DNA of 64,000 nt from CATQHP01 sp965214915 (GCA_965214915.1 CBDCCP010000002.1:1426001-1490000); one strand, 5' to 3'. Shown: positions 18,553 through 27,947, counted from the first letter of the stretch. The notes: a model not told the origin generated them from the letters alone. Translations and numbers: made by a program.

Positions 18553-21213
18553 TTAACGAGGCTCTTCGCCGCCGACCCAGATCGGGGACGACCAGGCGCG
18601 GGCGCCGTTCAGTTGCTCCACGCGGATGTAGTAGTAATCGCCGCGGCCGGGCTCGCCCGTGTCGACGAACTCCAGGTCGTAGTTCAGGGGCGGGTCTTCG
18701 CCGAGAAATTGGAGCGAAATCGTATCGATGTCCTTGCCGACCGGAACCCGCCGGGTCAGCAGCCCTTCGTCGAGGCGGGAGAAGGGGAGGCGCACCGTTT
18801 GCGCCGGGATCGTCATGTACCCGCGGATTCTCGGCGGCGCCTTGCCGTACTCGACCGTCTCTTTCAGCCTCACGACGATCTCGGTTGCGGGCGAGGCGCC
18901 CGCGAGCTCGAGCAGCAGGCTGTCCGCGCGGCCGCGGGTTTCGGTGTAGAAAACGACTCGATTCGGATCGTTCGGGTCCGTTTTTGCGAATTCGATATAG
19001 CGGTTGTCGAAGTTGAGCGTCCGCGCCGCTTTGAGCGTTGCGCCGCGCACTTCGAGCGCGCCGCTCCAACGGCGGTAGGGGCGGGGGTTGTCGCGGAACA
19101 GGGGCTCGGAAGAAGACTCGAAGGCTACCCGCACCTTGGCCTCGGCTGTCAGCGCGGCTTGCGCCGGGCGTTTTGTCCAAACGACATCGCCGTTCTTGAC
19201 GACCGAGGCTTCGACGATCGGCGCCGTGCCCATAATGCGGGCGCGGAGGCGGCGTTTGTCGGTATAGGGAATCCGCCGGCCCATGACGGCGCCGTTGAGC
19301 TCGAGAGCCATGACGATGCGGTCGGCGGACGTTACCGCATACGTTTTTCGGGCGCGGAGACCGTCGAAGATAGCGTCGGCGGTCTTCGCCGGCGCCATGA
19401 CGGCGGCCAGTCCGCCGAACTGCGCCAGCGCGGCCCGACGCAACGTTCCGCTGTAGCCCGGACGACTGCGATGATCGTCCGAGGCGGCAATGAAGCCGAT
19501 CTGATGGCCGCGCTTGAGGTAGTAGTTGCCGAACCATTCGAACGTCCCGTGCATCGACATGATCTCGACGAGGCGTTCGAGGTCCGGGTCGTTGCGGCGC
19601 CAATCTCCGGCGTTGTGCGCGTGGGGGATAATCAACACGTCGTTCGGCTCGAAGAAAGCGCGCAGCCCCTGGTAGAGCCGCGACAGAGTCGATGCCCGCT
19701 GGATGGGCATGCGCTCGCGGCCGGGCGTCCTGTAAAAAACGTTGTGGTGGCCCCCCAGCGGACGCCGCACGGTCCACTCGTACGCCGGGAAGGCGATGAA
19801 CTCCCCATCCTTGCTGTAACGGCGCACCGCGTCTTGCATGGCCCGCCATTCCGAGTCGTCCATGTATTTGTCGTGCTCGGAAAGCCCCAGAAAATCGAGG
19901 CGGGCGTCCTCGCGGGCGTAGCGGTAGGAGCCTTCGACCGTGCCCTGGCCCTCGGCCATGCCGGTGTGGGTGTGCGTTTCCCCCCAATAGATGCGATACG
20001 GCGGATTGCGCCTGACCCAGACGGGGTTCGACGATCCCGTGACGGCGCCGTCGGGCGAGCGGAAAGCGAAGCGATAGACGCCTTCCGCGTCGATCGAGAG
20101 TCCGTCGAGCACGTTGACTGCGGGGCCGCCCGCCGCGATCTTCTGAAACGGACGGCCGTTCAGCGTCACTTCGTAGGCGGGAATCGGCCCCGTGGCGCGA
20201 TTGTACAGGCGGTCTTCGCTGCGCACCGCCAGAGCGAACTTTTCGCCGGGTTCGACGATCGACGGCGCGAAGCCTTTTACCGACCGGACGCCCTCGCCGA
20301 CCACCCGGAACGACGGCCAGTTCAAAGCCAGCGGCCGCCGGCTGCCGTCGATATCGACGAAAACGGGCAGCAACACATCGTCGTTGGCCATCGACTGCAG
20401 CAGCCAACCTTTCCCGCCGCCCGAGCGGTCTCCGTAGATCAGCGTCACCGTGCTTCCCTTCTCCAAGACCCCCTCGGCGACGCGGTAGGCCGGCATCGGC
20501 AGCGCGCTGCCACGCCCGGCTTGCAGCCCGCCCATAGCGACTCTCGTCGTTTCGAAACGGACATTCGGGTCCGACGAGCGCACCGCGACATAGTTGTCGC
20601 CGGCCGGATCCTCGATTTGCAAGACGCCGCCGTCCCAGGCAAGTTGCTTGGCGACGATCAGCGTCGCCCCCGTCCGCAGGGGCGCGCCGCCGACAGTGTA
20701 AGTCTGCTCGATTGTCTGCCGGGAGCCGATGGGGAACGGGCCTGCCGCGTCGAGGCTCAATTTTCCCAAGCCGTCCGGCTGCTCGTCTTTGAACGTCAAT
20801 TCGTAGATCAGATCGTCCAATTGACGGGCGAGGCTGTCGTCGGGGAACAGCGCAGAGCGGTGCGTCGCCTTTTCAGCCTCGAGCAACTTCTCGAAATCCT
20901 GCAGCGAGCCGCGGGCCCGCTCGTTCTCGAAAGTCGTCTGGAAAATCCACGAGGCGACGGAGGGGCCGTGAGGCGGAACGGGGCCTCCCGTGAGCGAGTA
21001 GGCGTTCAGCCATTCCCAGAAAACTTCGTTGCGGGCGGCGATCGTTTCCGCCGTCGTGGGCTCGCGGCGCACGTCGGCCTTGAGCGCCTCGACTTTTTCG
21101 CGCAATTCCGCCGACAGGTAATCCGGCGGACCGCCGCAGCGGGCGTTCGCGAACAGGACGGCCAAGGCGGCCGCCGTCAGAGCATGGGCGCGGAGTTGAA
21201 CAAGACGTGGCAC
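18553..21213 (-). CDS. secreted DUF3604 protein (PHP-like metal-dependent hydrolase)
   Basis: The GTG at 21213 follows GGAGG at five-base spacing and starts a hydrophobic leader (LTAAALAVLFANARC), giving 886 residues; a TTG- or ATG-type start farther upstream would add unrelated sequence. The N-terminal third is family-specific. The middle holds the DUF3604 metal site GETHTHTGMAEGQGT and later LSEHD and IIPHAHNAGDWR, which resemble the histidine and aspartate clusters of PHP-type phosphoesterases. The C-terminal part is a beta-sandwich. The family is predicted to be hydrolytic and exported; the substrate is unknown. The leader cysteine lacks a good lipobox, so secretion rather than lipidation is assumed. 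Confidence 0.85.
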   Translation of the reverse strand: MPRLVQLRAHALTAAALAVLFANARCGGPPDYLSAELREKVEALKADVRREPTTAETIAARNEVFWEWLNAYSLTGGPVPPHGPSVASWIFQTTFENERARGSLQDFEKLLEAEKATHRSALFPDDSLARQLDDLIYELTFKDEQPDGLGKLSLDAAGPFPIGSRQTIEQTYTVGGAPLRTGATLIVAKQLAWDGGVLQIEDPAGDNYVAVRSSDPNVRFETTRVAMGGLQAGRGSALPMPAYRVAEGVLEKGSTVTLIYGDRSGGGKGWLLQSMANDDVLLPVFVDIDGSRRPLALNWPSFRVVGEGVRSVKGFAPSIVEPGEKFALAVRSEDRLYNRATGPIPAYEVTLNGRPFQKIAAGGPAVNVLDGLSIDAEGVYRFAFRSPDGAVTGSSNPVWVRRNPPYRIYWGETHTHTGMAEGQGTVEGSYRYAREDARLDFLGLSEHDKYMDDSEWRAMQDAVRRYSKDGEFIAFPAYEWTVRRPLGGHHNVFYRTPGRERMPIQRASTLSRLYQGLRAFFEPNDVLIIPHAHNAGDWRRNDPDLERLVEIMSMHGTFEWFGNYYLKRGHQIGFIAASDDHRSRPGYSGTLRRAALAQFGGLAAVMAPAKTADAIFDGLRARKTYAVTSADRIVMALELNGAVMGRRIPYTDKRRLRARIMGTAPIVEASVVKNGDVVWTKRPAQAALTAEAKVRVAFESSSEPLFRDNPRPYRRWSGALEVRGATLKAARTLNFDNRYIEFAKTDPNDPNRVVFYTETRGRADSLLLELAGASPATEIVVRLKETVEYGKAPPRIRGYMTIPAQTVRLPFSRLDEGLLTRRVPVGKDIDTISLQFLGEDPPLNYDLEFVDTGEPGRGDYYYIRVEQLNGARAWSSPIWVGGEEPR

Positions 21214-21304
21214 GGGAGCCTCCGCGAACAGTGTATAACCCCAATCCAATGAAGCCGAGTCGGCCGCTTCGATCTCATTGCCGAATTCTATTCGTCGTTC
21301 CAAT

Positions 21305-21781
21305 CTACGGCACGCCGCCGCGCAGCCACCGCGCGAGCGCCTTGCCGGGATCGGCGATCTCGGTGATCGACTCGTACCACCAGTCACGCCAGCCGTCCTC
21401 CGGCAGGCCGGTAAACAGCATCAGATTGAGCGGATAGGCATCGCTGTCGGCGCAGCGGCGGAAATCGTCGCGGAACAGGAACACCGGCTTGCCCCAGGCG
21501 ATGGCCATGCCCAACTCGACCATCACGCCCTCGTCCGGGGGGCAGCCGTTGACCACTGCGAACAGCCCGTCGGCGTCGCGCACGTCGCGCCGGTCGGCCT
21601 GTCCGATGCGGTAGGCCCAGCCGGGGCTTGCCCGGTCGAGCTGGTTGTTGCGGGCGAACGGCTCCCACACTTCGGCGCCCGCGGCTTGCAGAGCCGCCGC
21701 AAGCTCGCGCAACGGCCCCTCGCGCTGCTGCGGCGAGAAGCCGTACGGGTTGGCCAGATACAGCGTCTTCTTCGGGTTCAC
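21305..21781 (-). CDS. nucleoside 2-deoxyribosyltransferase-like protein
   Basis: The protein (158 residues from the GTG at 21781) opens with LYLANPYGFSP, the substrate-binding strand of the family, and holds DGLFAVVNGCPPDEGVMVELG with the catalytic glutamate expected in the GxxxE-x-G context, then PVFLFRDDFR. Such enzymes transfer or hydrolyse deoxyribose on nucleosides or act on related N-glycosides in the cytoplasm. The GTG overlaps the stop of the M56 gene by four bases (GTGA) and has no visible ribosome-binding site, so it depends on coupling to that gene. A link between nucleoside salvage and a BlaR-like sensor is odd; see findings. Confidence 0.82.
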   Translation of the reverse strand: MNPKKTLYLANPYGFSPQQREGPLRELAAALQAAGAEVWEPFARNNQLDRASPGWAYRIGQADRRDVRDADGLFAVVNGCPPDEGVMVELGMAIAWGKPVFLFRDDFRRCADSDAYPLNLMLFTGLPEDGWRDWWYESITEIADPGKALARWLRGGVP

Positions 21782-23418
21782 GACAATTGAAACGCCACGC
21801 TGATCGTGGTGACGATCTCGACCGGCCGGCCGTTCAGCAGCACCGGATTGTAGCGCCATTGTTTCACGGCCTCCAGCGCCGCGTCGACCAGCCGCGGATC
21901 GACCATCGAATTGACCGCCTTGAGCCCGGTCGGCCTACCCTCTTTGTCGATGACGGCTTCCAGAAGCACGGTTCCCTCCACGCCCTCGCTCTCGGCGCCC
22001 GGCGGGTAGACCGGACTGACATGGTGGACGAGTTGCGCTTTGCGCACGTTCCCCCCGACCCGCACGCGCCGCCGCGGCGCTTTCGGCTGCGCCGGTTCCT
22101 CGACCGGCTTTCTCTCGGCAATGACGACAATCTCTTCCTGGATGCCGCCGACTTGCAGCGTAATATCCAGACGCTTGTCGGCAGCGAGATCCACGACTTG
22201 GCGATGCTCCTTGAATCCGGGCTTCCTCACGCGGATCTCGTAATTCGAGGATGGGTCGAGGCCCGCGATGCGGTACGCGCCGTCCGCGCCCGATGTCGTT
22301 GCTTCCGTCGCGCCTCGGGCCGAGTCGACGACGCGCACGGCCGCCCGCGGAATGCGCGCGCCGCTCGGGTCTTGCACCGAACCGGAGAGAGATACGCCGC
22401 CCTGTTGCCCGAAGGTGACGGAAACGATCGACACGGCCGCGGCCGCGGCCGGCGCCGCCAGGGCGATCCTGCGGCGGGTCGCGCGCGCCAGAAGCCCCGA
22501 TTCGAAGTCGGTTTTCTCGAGAATCCGCTCGATGCGCCAAGCAACCGAAGACCCGCGCGCCATGGCCTGCGCCTCCGCCGGCAACGCCGCCCCCTTGCTA
22601 CGCCCGCGGGCAATCTCCAGCAGCGTCCGCGCGTAGCTCTCGCGGTCTTGGAACGCCGTGAGCGCGTGGTCGTCGCAGGCGGCTTCGGCCAACGTCCGCA
22701 GGCGGCGCGCCAGCAGATGCGCCGCAGGATGAAACCAGAACAAAGCGGCGTTGCACGCAGCGAGCGCCGCGACCAGGCCGTCCCCGCGGACCACGTGCGC
22801 AAGCTCGTGCAAAAGGACGGCCCTCAATTTTTCGCCGCTCCAGCGAGACCACTCGACGGGCAGCAGAATCGCCGGCCTCAAAATGCCGAACGCCGCGGGC
22901 GCCGGCGCCTGCGGGCCGGAGACCAGCCTGACCGCGGCGGCCCCGGGCAAACTCTGCATCAGGCGCACGGCGTCGGGCCGCGCAACAGGCTGCGCCCCGG
23001 CGAGCAAGCGCACGACCCGGCGCCGCGCCAACAGCGAGCGCAAAAGCAGAACCGCCGTGACGAACGCGGACAGCAGCCCGGCAAAACCCCGCCAGGCGGC
23101 CCAAGAGACGCCGCCCGGCGGAACGGAAGCGGCGATCTCCGCGCCCGCCCGCAGCGGCCCCTCGGGAACGGGAACCGTTGCTTGCCAAACTACGCCCGAA
23201 AACAGTTCCGGCGCCAAGCTCGGAATGCCCAGCGCCGGCAAAAAAAGCATCCCCAGCAAGACCGCCGTCCACACGCCGTGCTCCGCCGCCGGCCGCCGCG
23301 GGCGGACGAAGCGCAGCGCCAACCATACGCCGAGAACCAATACGGCCGCTCGCGCCGAAGACGCAAAAAGCAAATCGAAGACCGCTTCCCCAAAACCGAG
23401 CGCGCTGCTCTCCATCAT
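21778..23418 (-). CDS. BlaR1-like M56 peptidase with carboxypeptidase-regulatory and TonB C-terminal domains
   Basis: The 546-residue protein has several N-terminal membrane helices and an M56 zinc peptidase motif H204-E-L-A-H208 followed by E246 in EAACDDHAL. A third helix group near 308-325 leads to a periplasmic carboxypeptidase regulatory-like beta domain (SGSVQDPSGARIPRAAV, about 331-410) and a TonB C-terminal domain (VSPVYPPGAESEGVEGTVLLEAVI to the end). The usual BlaR1 penicillin-binding sensor is absent. By family analogy it senses a periplasmic signal and triggers cleavage of the BlaI repressor encoded just upstream. Its ATG overlaps the blaI stop by four bases. Confidence 0.88.
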   Translation of the reverse strand: MMESSALGFGEAVFDLLFASSARAAVLVLGVWLALRFVRPRRPAAEHGVWTAVLLGMLFLPALGIPSLAPELFSGVVWQATVPVPEGPLRAGAEIAASVPPGGVSWAAWRGFAGLLSAFVTAVLLLRSLLARRRVVRLLAGAQPVARPDAVRLMQSLPGAAAVRLVSGPQAPAPAAFGILRPAILLPVEWSRWSGEKLRAVLLHELAHVVRGDGLVAALAACNAALFWFHPAAHLLARRLRTLAEAACDDHALTAFQDRESYARTLLEIARGRSKGAALPAEAQAMARGSSVAWRIERILEKTDFESGLLARATRRRIALAAPAAAAAVSIVSVTFGQQGGVSLSGSVQDPSGARIPRAAVRVVDSARGATEATTSGADGAYRIAGLDPSSNYEIRVRKPGFKEHRQVVDLAADKRLDITLQVGGIQEEIVVIAERKPVEEPAQPKAPRRRVRVGGNVRKAQLVHHVSPVYPPGAESEGVEGTVLLEAVIDKEGRPTGLKAVNSMVDPRLVDAALEAVKQWRYNPVLLNGRPVEIVTTISVAFQLS

Positions 23419-23813
23419 GACTTTCCCCCTTCCGTCTTGCGGGACGCCGCAATGCGCCCCGCCAACCTTTCCAGTTCCTCTCCGGAAACAACGCCGCCAT
23501 CGACCATGCCGATGAGCAGTTGTTCCATCGAGCCATTGCAGAATCTGTCCACGATTCTGCCGACCGCCCGCGCCGCGGCGCTCCGCCCCGGATCGACCGG
23601 GCGATAGCGGTAAACGCGGCCCTCTACGCCGTGCGTCAGATAGCCCTTGTCTTCCAGACGCCGCAGAACGGTGCGCGCGGTGGAGTCTTTCATCGGGTGG
23701 CGTTCGGCGAAAGACGCGCGCACATCCTCTGCGGTAGCCGAGCCTGCGGACCATAAGAAGCTCATCACAAGCTCCTCCAGTCCGCTGAGATCGTTCCAGG
23801 CGTTACGTTTCAT
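23415..23813 (-). CDS. BlaI/MecI/CopY family transcriptional repressor
   Basis: This 132-residue winged-helix protein shows the family features: LSGLEELVMSFLWSAGSATAEDV, a recognition-helix region KDSTARTVLRRLEDKGYL, and a C-terminal dimerisation helix region (MEQLLIGMVDGGVVSGEELERL). It should repress its own operon until the M56 partner is activated. A near-palindrome lies three bases upstream of the start, and an AT-rich patch there is unlike the GC-rich surroundings, fitting an operator/promoter. No ribosome-binding site is seen, so the message may be leaderless. Confidence 0.92.
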   Translation of the reverse strand: MKRNAWNDLSGLEELVMSFLWSAGSATAEDVRASFAERHPMKDSTARTVLRRLEDKGYLTHGVEGRVYRYRPVDPGRSAAARAVGRIVDRFCNGSMEQLLIGMVDGGVVSGEELERLAGRIAASRKTEGGKS

Positions 23814-23816
23814 AAC

Positions 23817-23831
23817 GTTACAAAATATAAC
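23817..23831 (-). promoter_or_regulatory. candidate BlaI operator and -10 element
   Basis: The sequence GTTACAAAATATAAC is an interrupted palindrome with one mismatch (GTTAyA-AAA-TATAAC). It sits immediately upstream of the blaI-like start, in one of the few AT-rich patches of the window. On the minus strand it also contains TATATT about ten bases before the ATG. Autoregulation is the usual pattern in this family; binding here is inferred. Confidence 0.5.
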
Positions 23832-23857
23832 ATCCGTGCCGCGCGCCTGTCCAGAGC

Positions 23858-23918
23858 CTTTTCGAAAAAAAATGCGCCGCTATGTGAGAAATCGAACGAA
23901 ACCGCCGCGGCCGCGCCC
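23858..23918. repeat. dispersed ~60-bp repeat, copy 1
   Basis: This noncoding stretch shares about 50 of 60 bases with 25420-25479, including the unbroken segment TGTGAGAAATCGAACGAAAC and a flanking TTTTCGAAAAA palindrome. It lies between the unknown secreted gene and the blaI-like gene. A seven-base hairpin (23912-23918 pairing with 23923-23929) overlaps its end. Confidence 0.75.
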
Positions 23919-24087
23919 GACCGGGCGCGCCTTGATTGAACCCGCCCCGCCGCTAAAACTATGACCCGGTAGGAGGGCGATGGCCCTCTGACGCCGGCTC
24001 GCTGCGTCTCACATCTATCTGAACCGGCACGGGGCTGGTCGAAGGCGGCAGAGAGGGCGTGGCCGGGGCGGTGGCGCCGCGCGAGAG

Positions 24088-25266
24088 TTACGGTTTTGAC
24101 GCCGCCCGGGTCTCGACTTCGGTTCGATTGTCGGCCCACCAGCCACGCCAGAACTCAGCCAGCACTTCGGCCGGCATCTCTTCGTTGTGTCCGTTGTGGG
24201 CTTTGGTCCGCTCGTTTCTGTGTGGGCGGGCGCGTTCTTTCGTACCGCCGGCTGAAACCGTGCCATCTTCCCGCGCGAGTAGAGCGTATCCGTAGAATCT
24301 GCTCGCCGCATGCCGCACGGCTTCTTCCTCCGGGCTATCGAGCAGCAGCGCCGCTAGAGGGAGCCTGCTCCTGTCGGGAGGGAGCTTGCCAACAGCCTTA
24401 CTGAGCGCTATATCGAGTCTGGGAATCCGCGCCCTTCGATTGGCGCCAATCAGGTTCTCAATACGCATCGGCCCCTGAGGGCCGTTTGGGTTGTAATGAT
24501 ACTCCAGCGCGTGGCAGATGTCCCCCATCACCTTTTCGTTGAGACGTAGAAACTCCAGATTCCTCTCCAATTGGGCCATTGCCGGGTCGTGGGACATTCT
24601 GATCCCTATGACGGTCCCGATGTTGCGCTCGTGAGCGGAGGTGGATTCCATCAGCCGATCCACGATTCTCAAAGCCTCGTCACGCGCTCCGTACAAGTGG
24701 GCGTATTGCAAAGACTGGGTCATCCAATTTGCTCCCAGGGGCCTGCGTTTGTTCTCGAACGCCGGACCGGCGTAATAATTCGACCGGTAAAACTCCACTG
24801 CGGCTTCGAGAAGCAGGCGCTCAGCGCTGACGCCCGCCGGAGGCGTCCATGATTTGGGAACCGGGGAGCCGGACCTTTTGTGGTAGAGCGTGAGGGCTTC
24901 TTCCCCCGCGCGAGGGATGGCGCTGTACTCTCCGCTCTCAAGTCGCTTCAAAAACCAGAAAGCATACGTTTTCGGCTTGGGAGGAAGCGAGGGCGGCACT
25001 CCGGCGATGACTCCTCCTTTCCATTCCAGAAAGACCATCTCTACCAAGGCGCCTGGAGGAACATCGCCCTTCAGCACGATCTCGCCGCGGACTCCGAGTT
25101 TGACGGTGCCGGCCTTGGTCGTCTCGAGCGGAACCGTTTCTCCAAGCAGAACAAGATCCGCTTCCTCGGCCAACTCCAAGATCCCGGCTGCTTCGATCTG
25201 AGAGCGCGCCGTCAACAATAGGACCGCCGCCACGAGAAAAGACTTCGAGAGTGACGTAAGTTTCAT
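24088..25266 (-). CDS. secreted protein of unknown function
   Basis: This 392-residue protein has a clear signal peptide (SFLVAAVLLLTARSQIEAA). Residues 25-130 look beta-rich (ADLVLLGETVPLETTKAGTVKLGV), reminiscent of small secreted domains that handle trafficked cofactors, and the rest is helical with repeated amphipathic helices, possibly HEAT-like. I recognise no family. The C-terminal 50 residues are basic and low in complexity. It is flanked on both sides by copies of the 60-bp repeat, which suggests it could have moved as a unit. Confidence 0.7.
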   Translation of the reverse strand: MKLTSLSKSFLVAAVLLLTARSQIEAAGILELAEEADLVLLGETVPLETTKAGTVKLGVRGEIVLKGDVPPGALVEMVFLEWKGGVIAGVPPSLPPKPKTYAFWFLKRLESGEYSAIPRAGEEALTLYHKRSGSPVPKSWTPPAGVSAERLLLEAAVEFYRSNYYAGPAFENKRRPLGANWMTQSLQYAHLYGARDEALRIVDRLMESTSAHERNIGTVIGIRMSHDPAMAQLERNLEFLRLNEKVMGDICHALEYHYNPNGPQGPMRIENLIGANRRARIPRLDIALSKAVGKLPPDRSRLPLAALLLDSPEEEAVRHAASRFYGYALLAREDGTVSAGGTKERARPHRNERTKAHNGHNEEMPAEVLAEFWRGWWADNRTEVETRAASKP

Positions 25267-25419
25267 GCTTTGCTTCCTGTAATGGTTGTAGACACTGTTG
25301 ACCGGCGATTAGTTCTCAGTGCTGCTGCCGTGATCCTTGTAGAATTCGATAGTTCCGTCGAAAACCTCGATTCCGTCGCCGTGCGGCGTTCGGTCTCCGA
25401 TGAACCAACTCTGGTCAGC

Positions 25420-25479
25420 GTTTTTCGAAAAAATGCGCCGCTGTGTGAGAAATCGAACGAAACCGCCGCCGCTGCGCCC
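25420..25479. repeat. dispersed ~60-bp repeat, copy 2
   Basis: This is the same element as at 23858-23918, in the same orientation. Here it starts directly at the stop codon of the PQQ dehydrogenase gene (on the minus strand), so it lies in the 3' untranslated region. It contains a TTTTTCGAAAAA palindrome. Confidence 0.75.
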
Positions 25480-27351
25480 TCAACCGAGGGTAAAGGCGAC
25501 GAATTTATCGCCCGCAGCCGTGCGGCCCTTCCCCGCCCCGCCCGCGGCGATGGCCACGTACTGCCGGCCGTCCACCGCGTAGGCGCAGGGGGTCGCGTAT
25601 CCGCCCGCTTCGAGCTGATGTTCCCAGAGCGTCTCGCCGCTGTCCGCGTCGAACGCGCGGAACTTCTCGTCGCGGGTGGCGCCGATGAACACCAGGCCGC
25701 CGCGGGTGACGATCGAGCCGCCTACCGTAAACGTGCCGGTCTGCGGGACGCCTTTGGCGGTCAGCGCGGCATGCTCGCCCAGCGTCTTCCGCCAGCGGTA
25801 CTCGGCGGTCGCCATATCCAGGCACAGCAACTCGCCCCAGGGCGGCTTCGACGCAGGGTAACCGTCCTGATCGTTGAAGTAGGGGTAACCCGCTATGCGG
25901 TAGGGATAGGACTCGCCTTCCGGCGCGTCCACCAGCGTGAAGAATTTGGGAGTATTGTTGGCATTGATGTAGAGGCGTCCGTTTTCCGGGTCGAAGCTGC
26001 ATCCGCCCCACAGGGCGCCGCCCAGGGTTCCCGGAGAGTAAACCGTTCCGCGCTTGCTCGGCGGCGTGTAGAATCCGTCGTTGCGCAGGTCTTTGAGCCG
26101 GCGCAGCACGTACTCGCGGGACTCCTCGGAGATGTTCGTGATGTCGTCCGGGCCGAATCCCTGGGGCGCGATCGGTGGCGGCGCCGTCGGAAAAGGCTGC
26201 GTAGGCCAGATCCGCTCGCCTTCGACGTCGGATTCGGGAACCGGCCGTTCCTCGATGTCGAACACGGGTTCGCCCGTGGCCCGGTCGAAGAGGAAAATAA
26301 AGCCTGTTTTCGTCGGCTGCGCGACCGCGTCGATCCAGCGGCCGTTCTTTTTGGCGCACACCAGCGCGGGCTGCGCGGGCAAGTCGTAGTCCCACAAATC
26401 GTGGTGGGTGGTCTGGAAATGCCAAGCTCTCTTGCCGGTGCGCGCATCGAGCGCCAGAACGCTGTTGCCGAAAAGATTCTTCCCCGGGCGGTCGCCGCCG
26501 TAGAAATCGAACGTGGGCGAGCCCAGCGAGGCAAAGACCATGCCCCGCTGCGGATCGACGCTCAGCCCGGCCCAGTTGTTGCAGCCGCCGGCGGTTTTCC
26601 AGTTGTCCTTGCCCCAGGTGTCGTAGCCGAATTCCCCCGGATGCGGGACAGTGTGGAATATCCAGCGGCGCTTGCCCGTGCGCAGGTCGAAAGCGCGGAT
26701 GTGCCCCGGAGCGGCCGGGTCGGGGCCTTCGCTCGCGCCGCCGCCGAGGAGCAGCAAGTCTTCGAAAATCGCCGGCGGGGTGGCGTGGAAGTAGCGGGCG
26801 TCGCCGATGTCGCGGTCGAGGCCCAGCCGCATGTTCAGCACGCCGCCGTCGGCGAATTCGCTCACGAGGCGCCCGCTGTCGGCGTCGAGGCAGTACATGT
26901 CGGCGCCCGCGGCCGTGAATATCCGCCGCTTTTCGCCGTCTTGCCAGTAGGTCACGCCGCGGTTGACGCCTTTCGGCCGGCGCATGACCACTCCCTCGAA
27001 GGGGTCGAAATTCCAGAGCATCTTGCCCGTCGCGGCGTCCAACGCCCGAATCTGAAGCTGCGCCGTGGTGATGTACATCCGCCCGTCGACGACGATGGGC
27101 GTGCATTCGATGGTCGTCGCCGGGCGCTGCATGGCGTCGCCGGTGGCGTGCGTCCAGGCGACCTGCAGGTCGCGGACATTCGAACGGTCGATCTGCTCGA
27201 GGGGGGAATAGCGGGTCGCTCCGGGCGTGCCGCCGTAGTAGCGCCAGTCGCCGGCGGCCCCGCGAGGGGCTTCGGCCGCCGAAGCGTACGCGGCGGCCGA
27301 GGATAGAGCGGTTTTCTTGAAGAATGCGCGGCGGGTGTAACGGTCGGACAT
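25480..27351 (-). CDS. PQQ-dependent dehydrogenase, Tat-exported
   Basis: This 623-residue protein begins with a twin-arginine signal (YTRRAFFKKTALSSAAA) and then forms a quinoprotein beta-propeller. Typical motifs include DWRYYGGTPGATRYSPL, several propeller strands of the W-x-x-x-G-xx-LW type, and SPTFDFYGGDRPGKNLF before TTHHDLWDYDLPAQP. It should oxidise a sugar or alcohol in the periplasm with PQQ and pass electrons to the respiratory chain. It has no membrane anchor or cytochrome domain, so it needs a separate acceptor. It is transcribed away from the divergent small gene at 27411. Confidence 0.9.
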   Translation of the reverse strand: MSDRYTRRAFFKKTALSSAAAYASAAEAPRGAAGDWRYYGGTPGATRYSPLEQIDRSNVRDLQVAWTHATGDAMQRPATTIECTPIVVDGRMYITTAQLQIRALDAATGKMLWNFDPFEGVVMRRPKGVNRGVTYWQDGEKRRIFTAAGADMYCLDADSGRLVSEFADGGVLNMRLGLDRDIGDARYFHATPPAIFEDLLLLGGGASEGPDPAAPGHIRAFDLRTGKRRWIFHTVPHPGEFGYDTWGKDNWKTAGGCNNWAGLSVDPQRGMVFASLGSPTFDFYGGDRPGKNLFGNSVLALDARTGKRAWHFQTTHHDLWDYDLPAQPALVCAKKNGRWIDAVAQPTKTGFIFLFDRATGEPVFDIEERPVPESDVEGERIWPTQPFPTAPPPIAPQGFGPDDITNISEESREYVLRRLKDLRNDGFYTPPSKRGTVYSPGTLGGALWGGCSFDPENGRLYINANNTPKFFTLVDAPEGESYPYRIAGYPYFNDQDGYPASKPPWGELLCLDMATAEYRWRKTLGEHAALTAKGVPQTGTFTVGGSIVTRGGLVFIGATRDEKFRAFDADSGETLWEHQLEAGGYATPCAYAVDGRQYVAIAAGGAGKGRTAAGDKFVAFTLG

Positions 27352-27410
27352 GGCAGGCTCGTGCCAGTATTGTATAGGAGGCTTGGTGGAAAATCAGGCA
27401 AGATACAGGG

Positions 27411-27926
27411 ATGCCGTTCCAGATGCCGAAGAGATGGAAACCGCGCCTGCTCCCGGCGCTCTTGCTCGCCTTTCTGACCGCCGCGCCGGGCTTGGCCATA
27501 CCCCGGATCAAGACCGACTGGTCGGCGGTACAGGCAGTCGAACCCGGAAAACGCATCACGGTGCTGCTTTACAAGGACGCAGCCCCGGCGGGAAGCAGAA
27601 AGATCAAGGGCCTCTTCAGTTCGGCTACGGCCGAGACCGTCACGCTGCTGCCGGCAAACGGGCGATCGCGCACTCTGGAAAGGAGAGACGTGCGCAAGGC
27701 GCTGGTCCGCCGCCCGTTAAAAAAACGAATCCCGGGATGGATCGGTCTGGGGATCGCCCTCTTCTCAACGGAGTATTTCTTGGCCAACCTCGACGCCGGC
27801 GACGATACCCCGGAGGCCAGGGCCGCGGCTCACGCGTTGTTCACGCTGCCGGCCGCGGCCGCTTTTTTCTACGGCTCGCGGATGGTCGGGATTTACAACG
27901 TGCCGCGCAAGCACAGAAGCCCGTAG
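27411..27926 (+). CDS. small membrane protein of a three-copy family, diverged member
   Basis: This 171-residue protein has a signal or anchor (LLPALLLAFLTAAPGLA), a middle domain with DWSAVQAVEPGKRITVLLYK and IKGLFSSATAET, and two hydrophobic segments near the C-terminus. It aligns along its length with the two near-identical proteins at 15579-16175 and 37527-38129, sharing PGxxIxVxLxKxxAPxGxRxxKG and RRPLKKRxxGW. No named domain is recognised. An ATG four codons in is an alternative start. Confidence 0.7.
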   Translation: MPFQMPKRWKPRLLPALLLAFLTAAPGLAIPRIKTDWSAVQAVEPGKRITVLLYKDAAPAGSRKIKGLFSSATAETVTLLPANGRSRTLERRDVRKALVRRPLKKRIPGWIGLGIALFSTEYFLANLDAGDDTPEARAAAHALFTLPAAAAFFYGSRMVGIYNVPRKHRSP

Positions 27927-27947
27927 CGAGACAGGAGTCAGCGGCGG

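Noticed and set aside
18295..21252. A 985-codon plus-strand open frame opposite the DUF3604 gene
   Set aside because: It has no recognisable domain and a very arginine-rich composition. It is the antisense shadow of a clear gene in GC-rich DNA, where long spurious frames are common.
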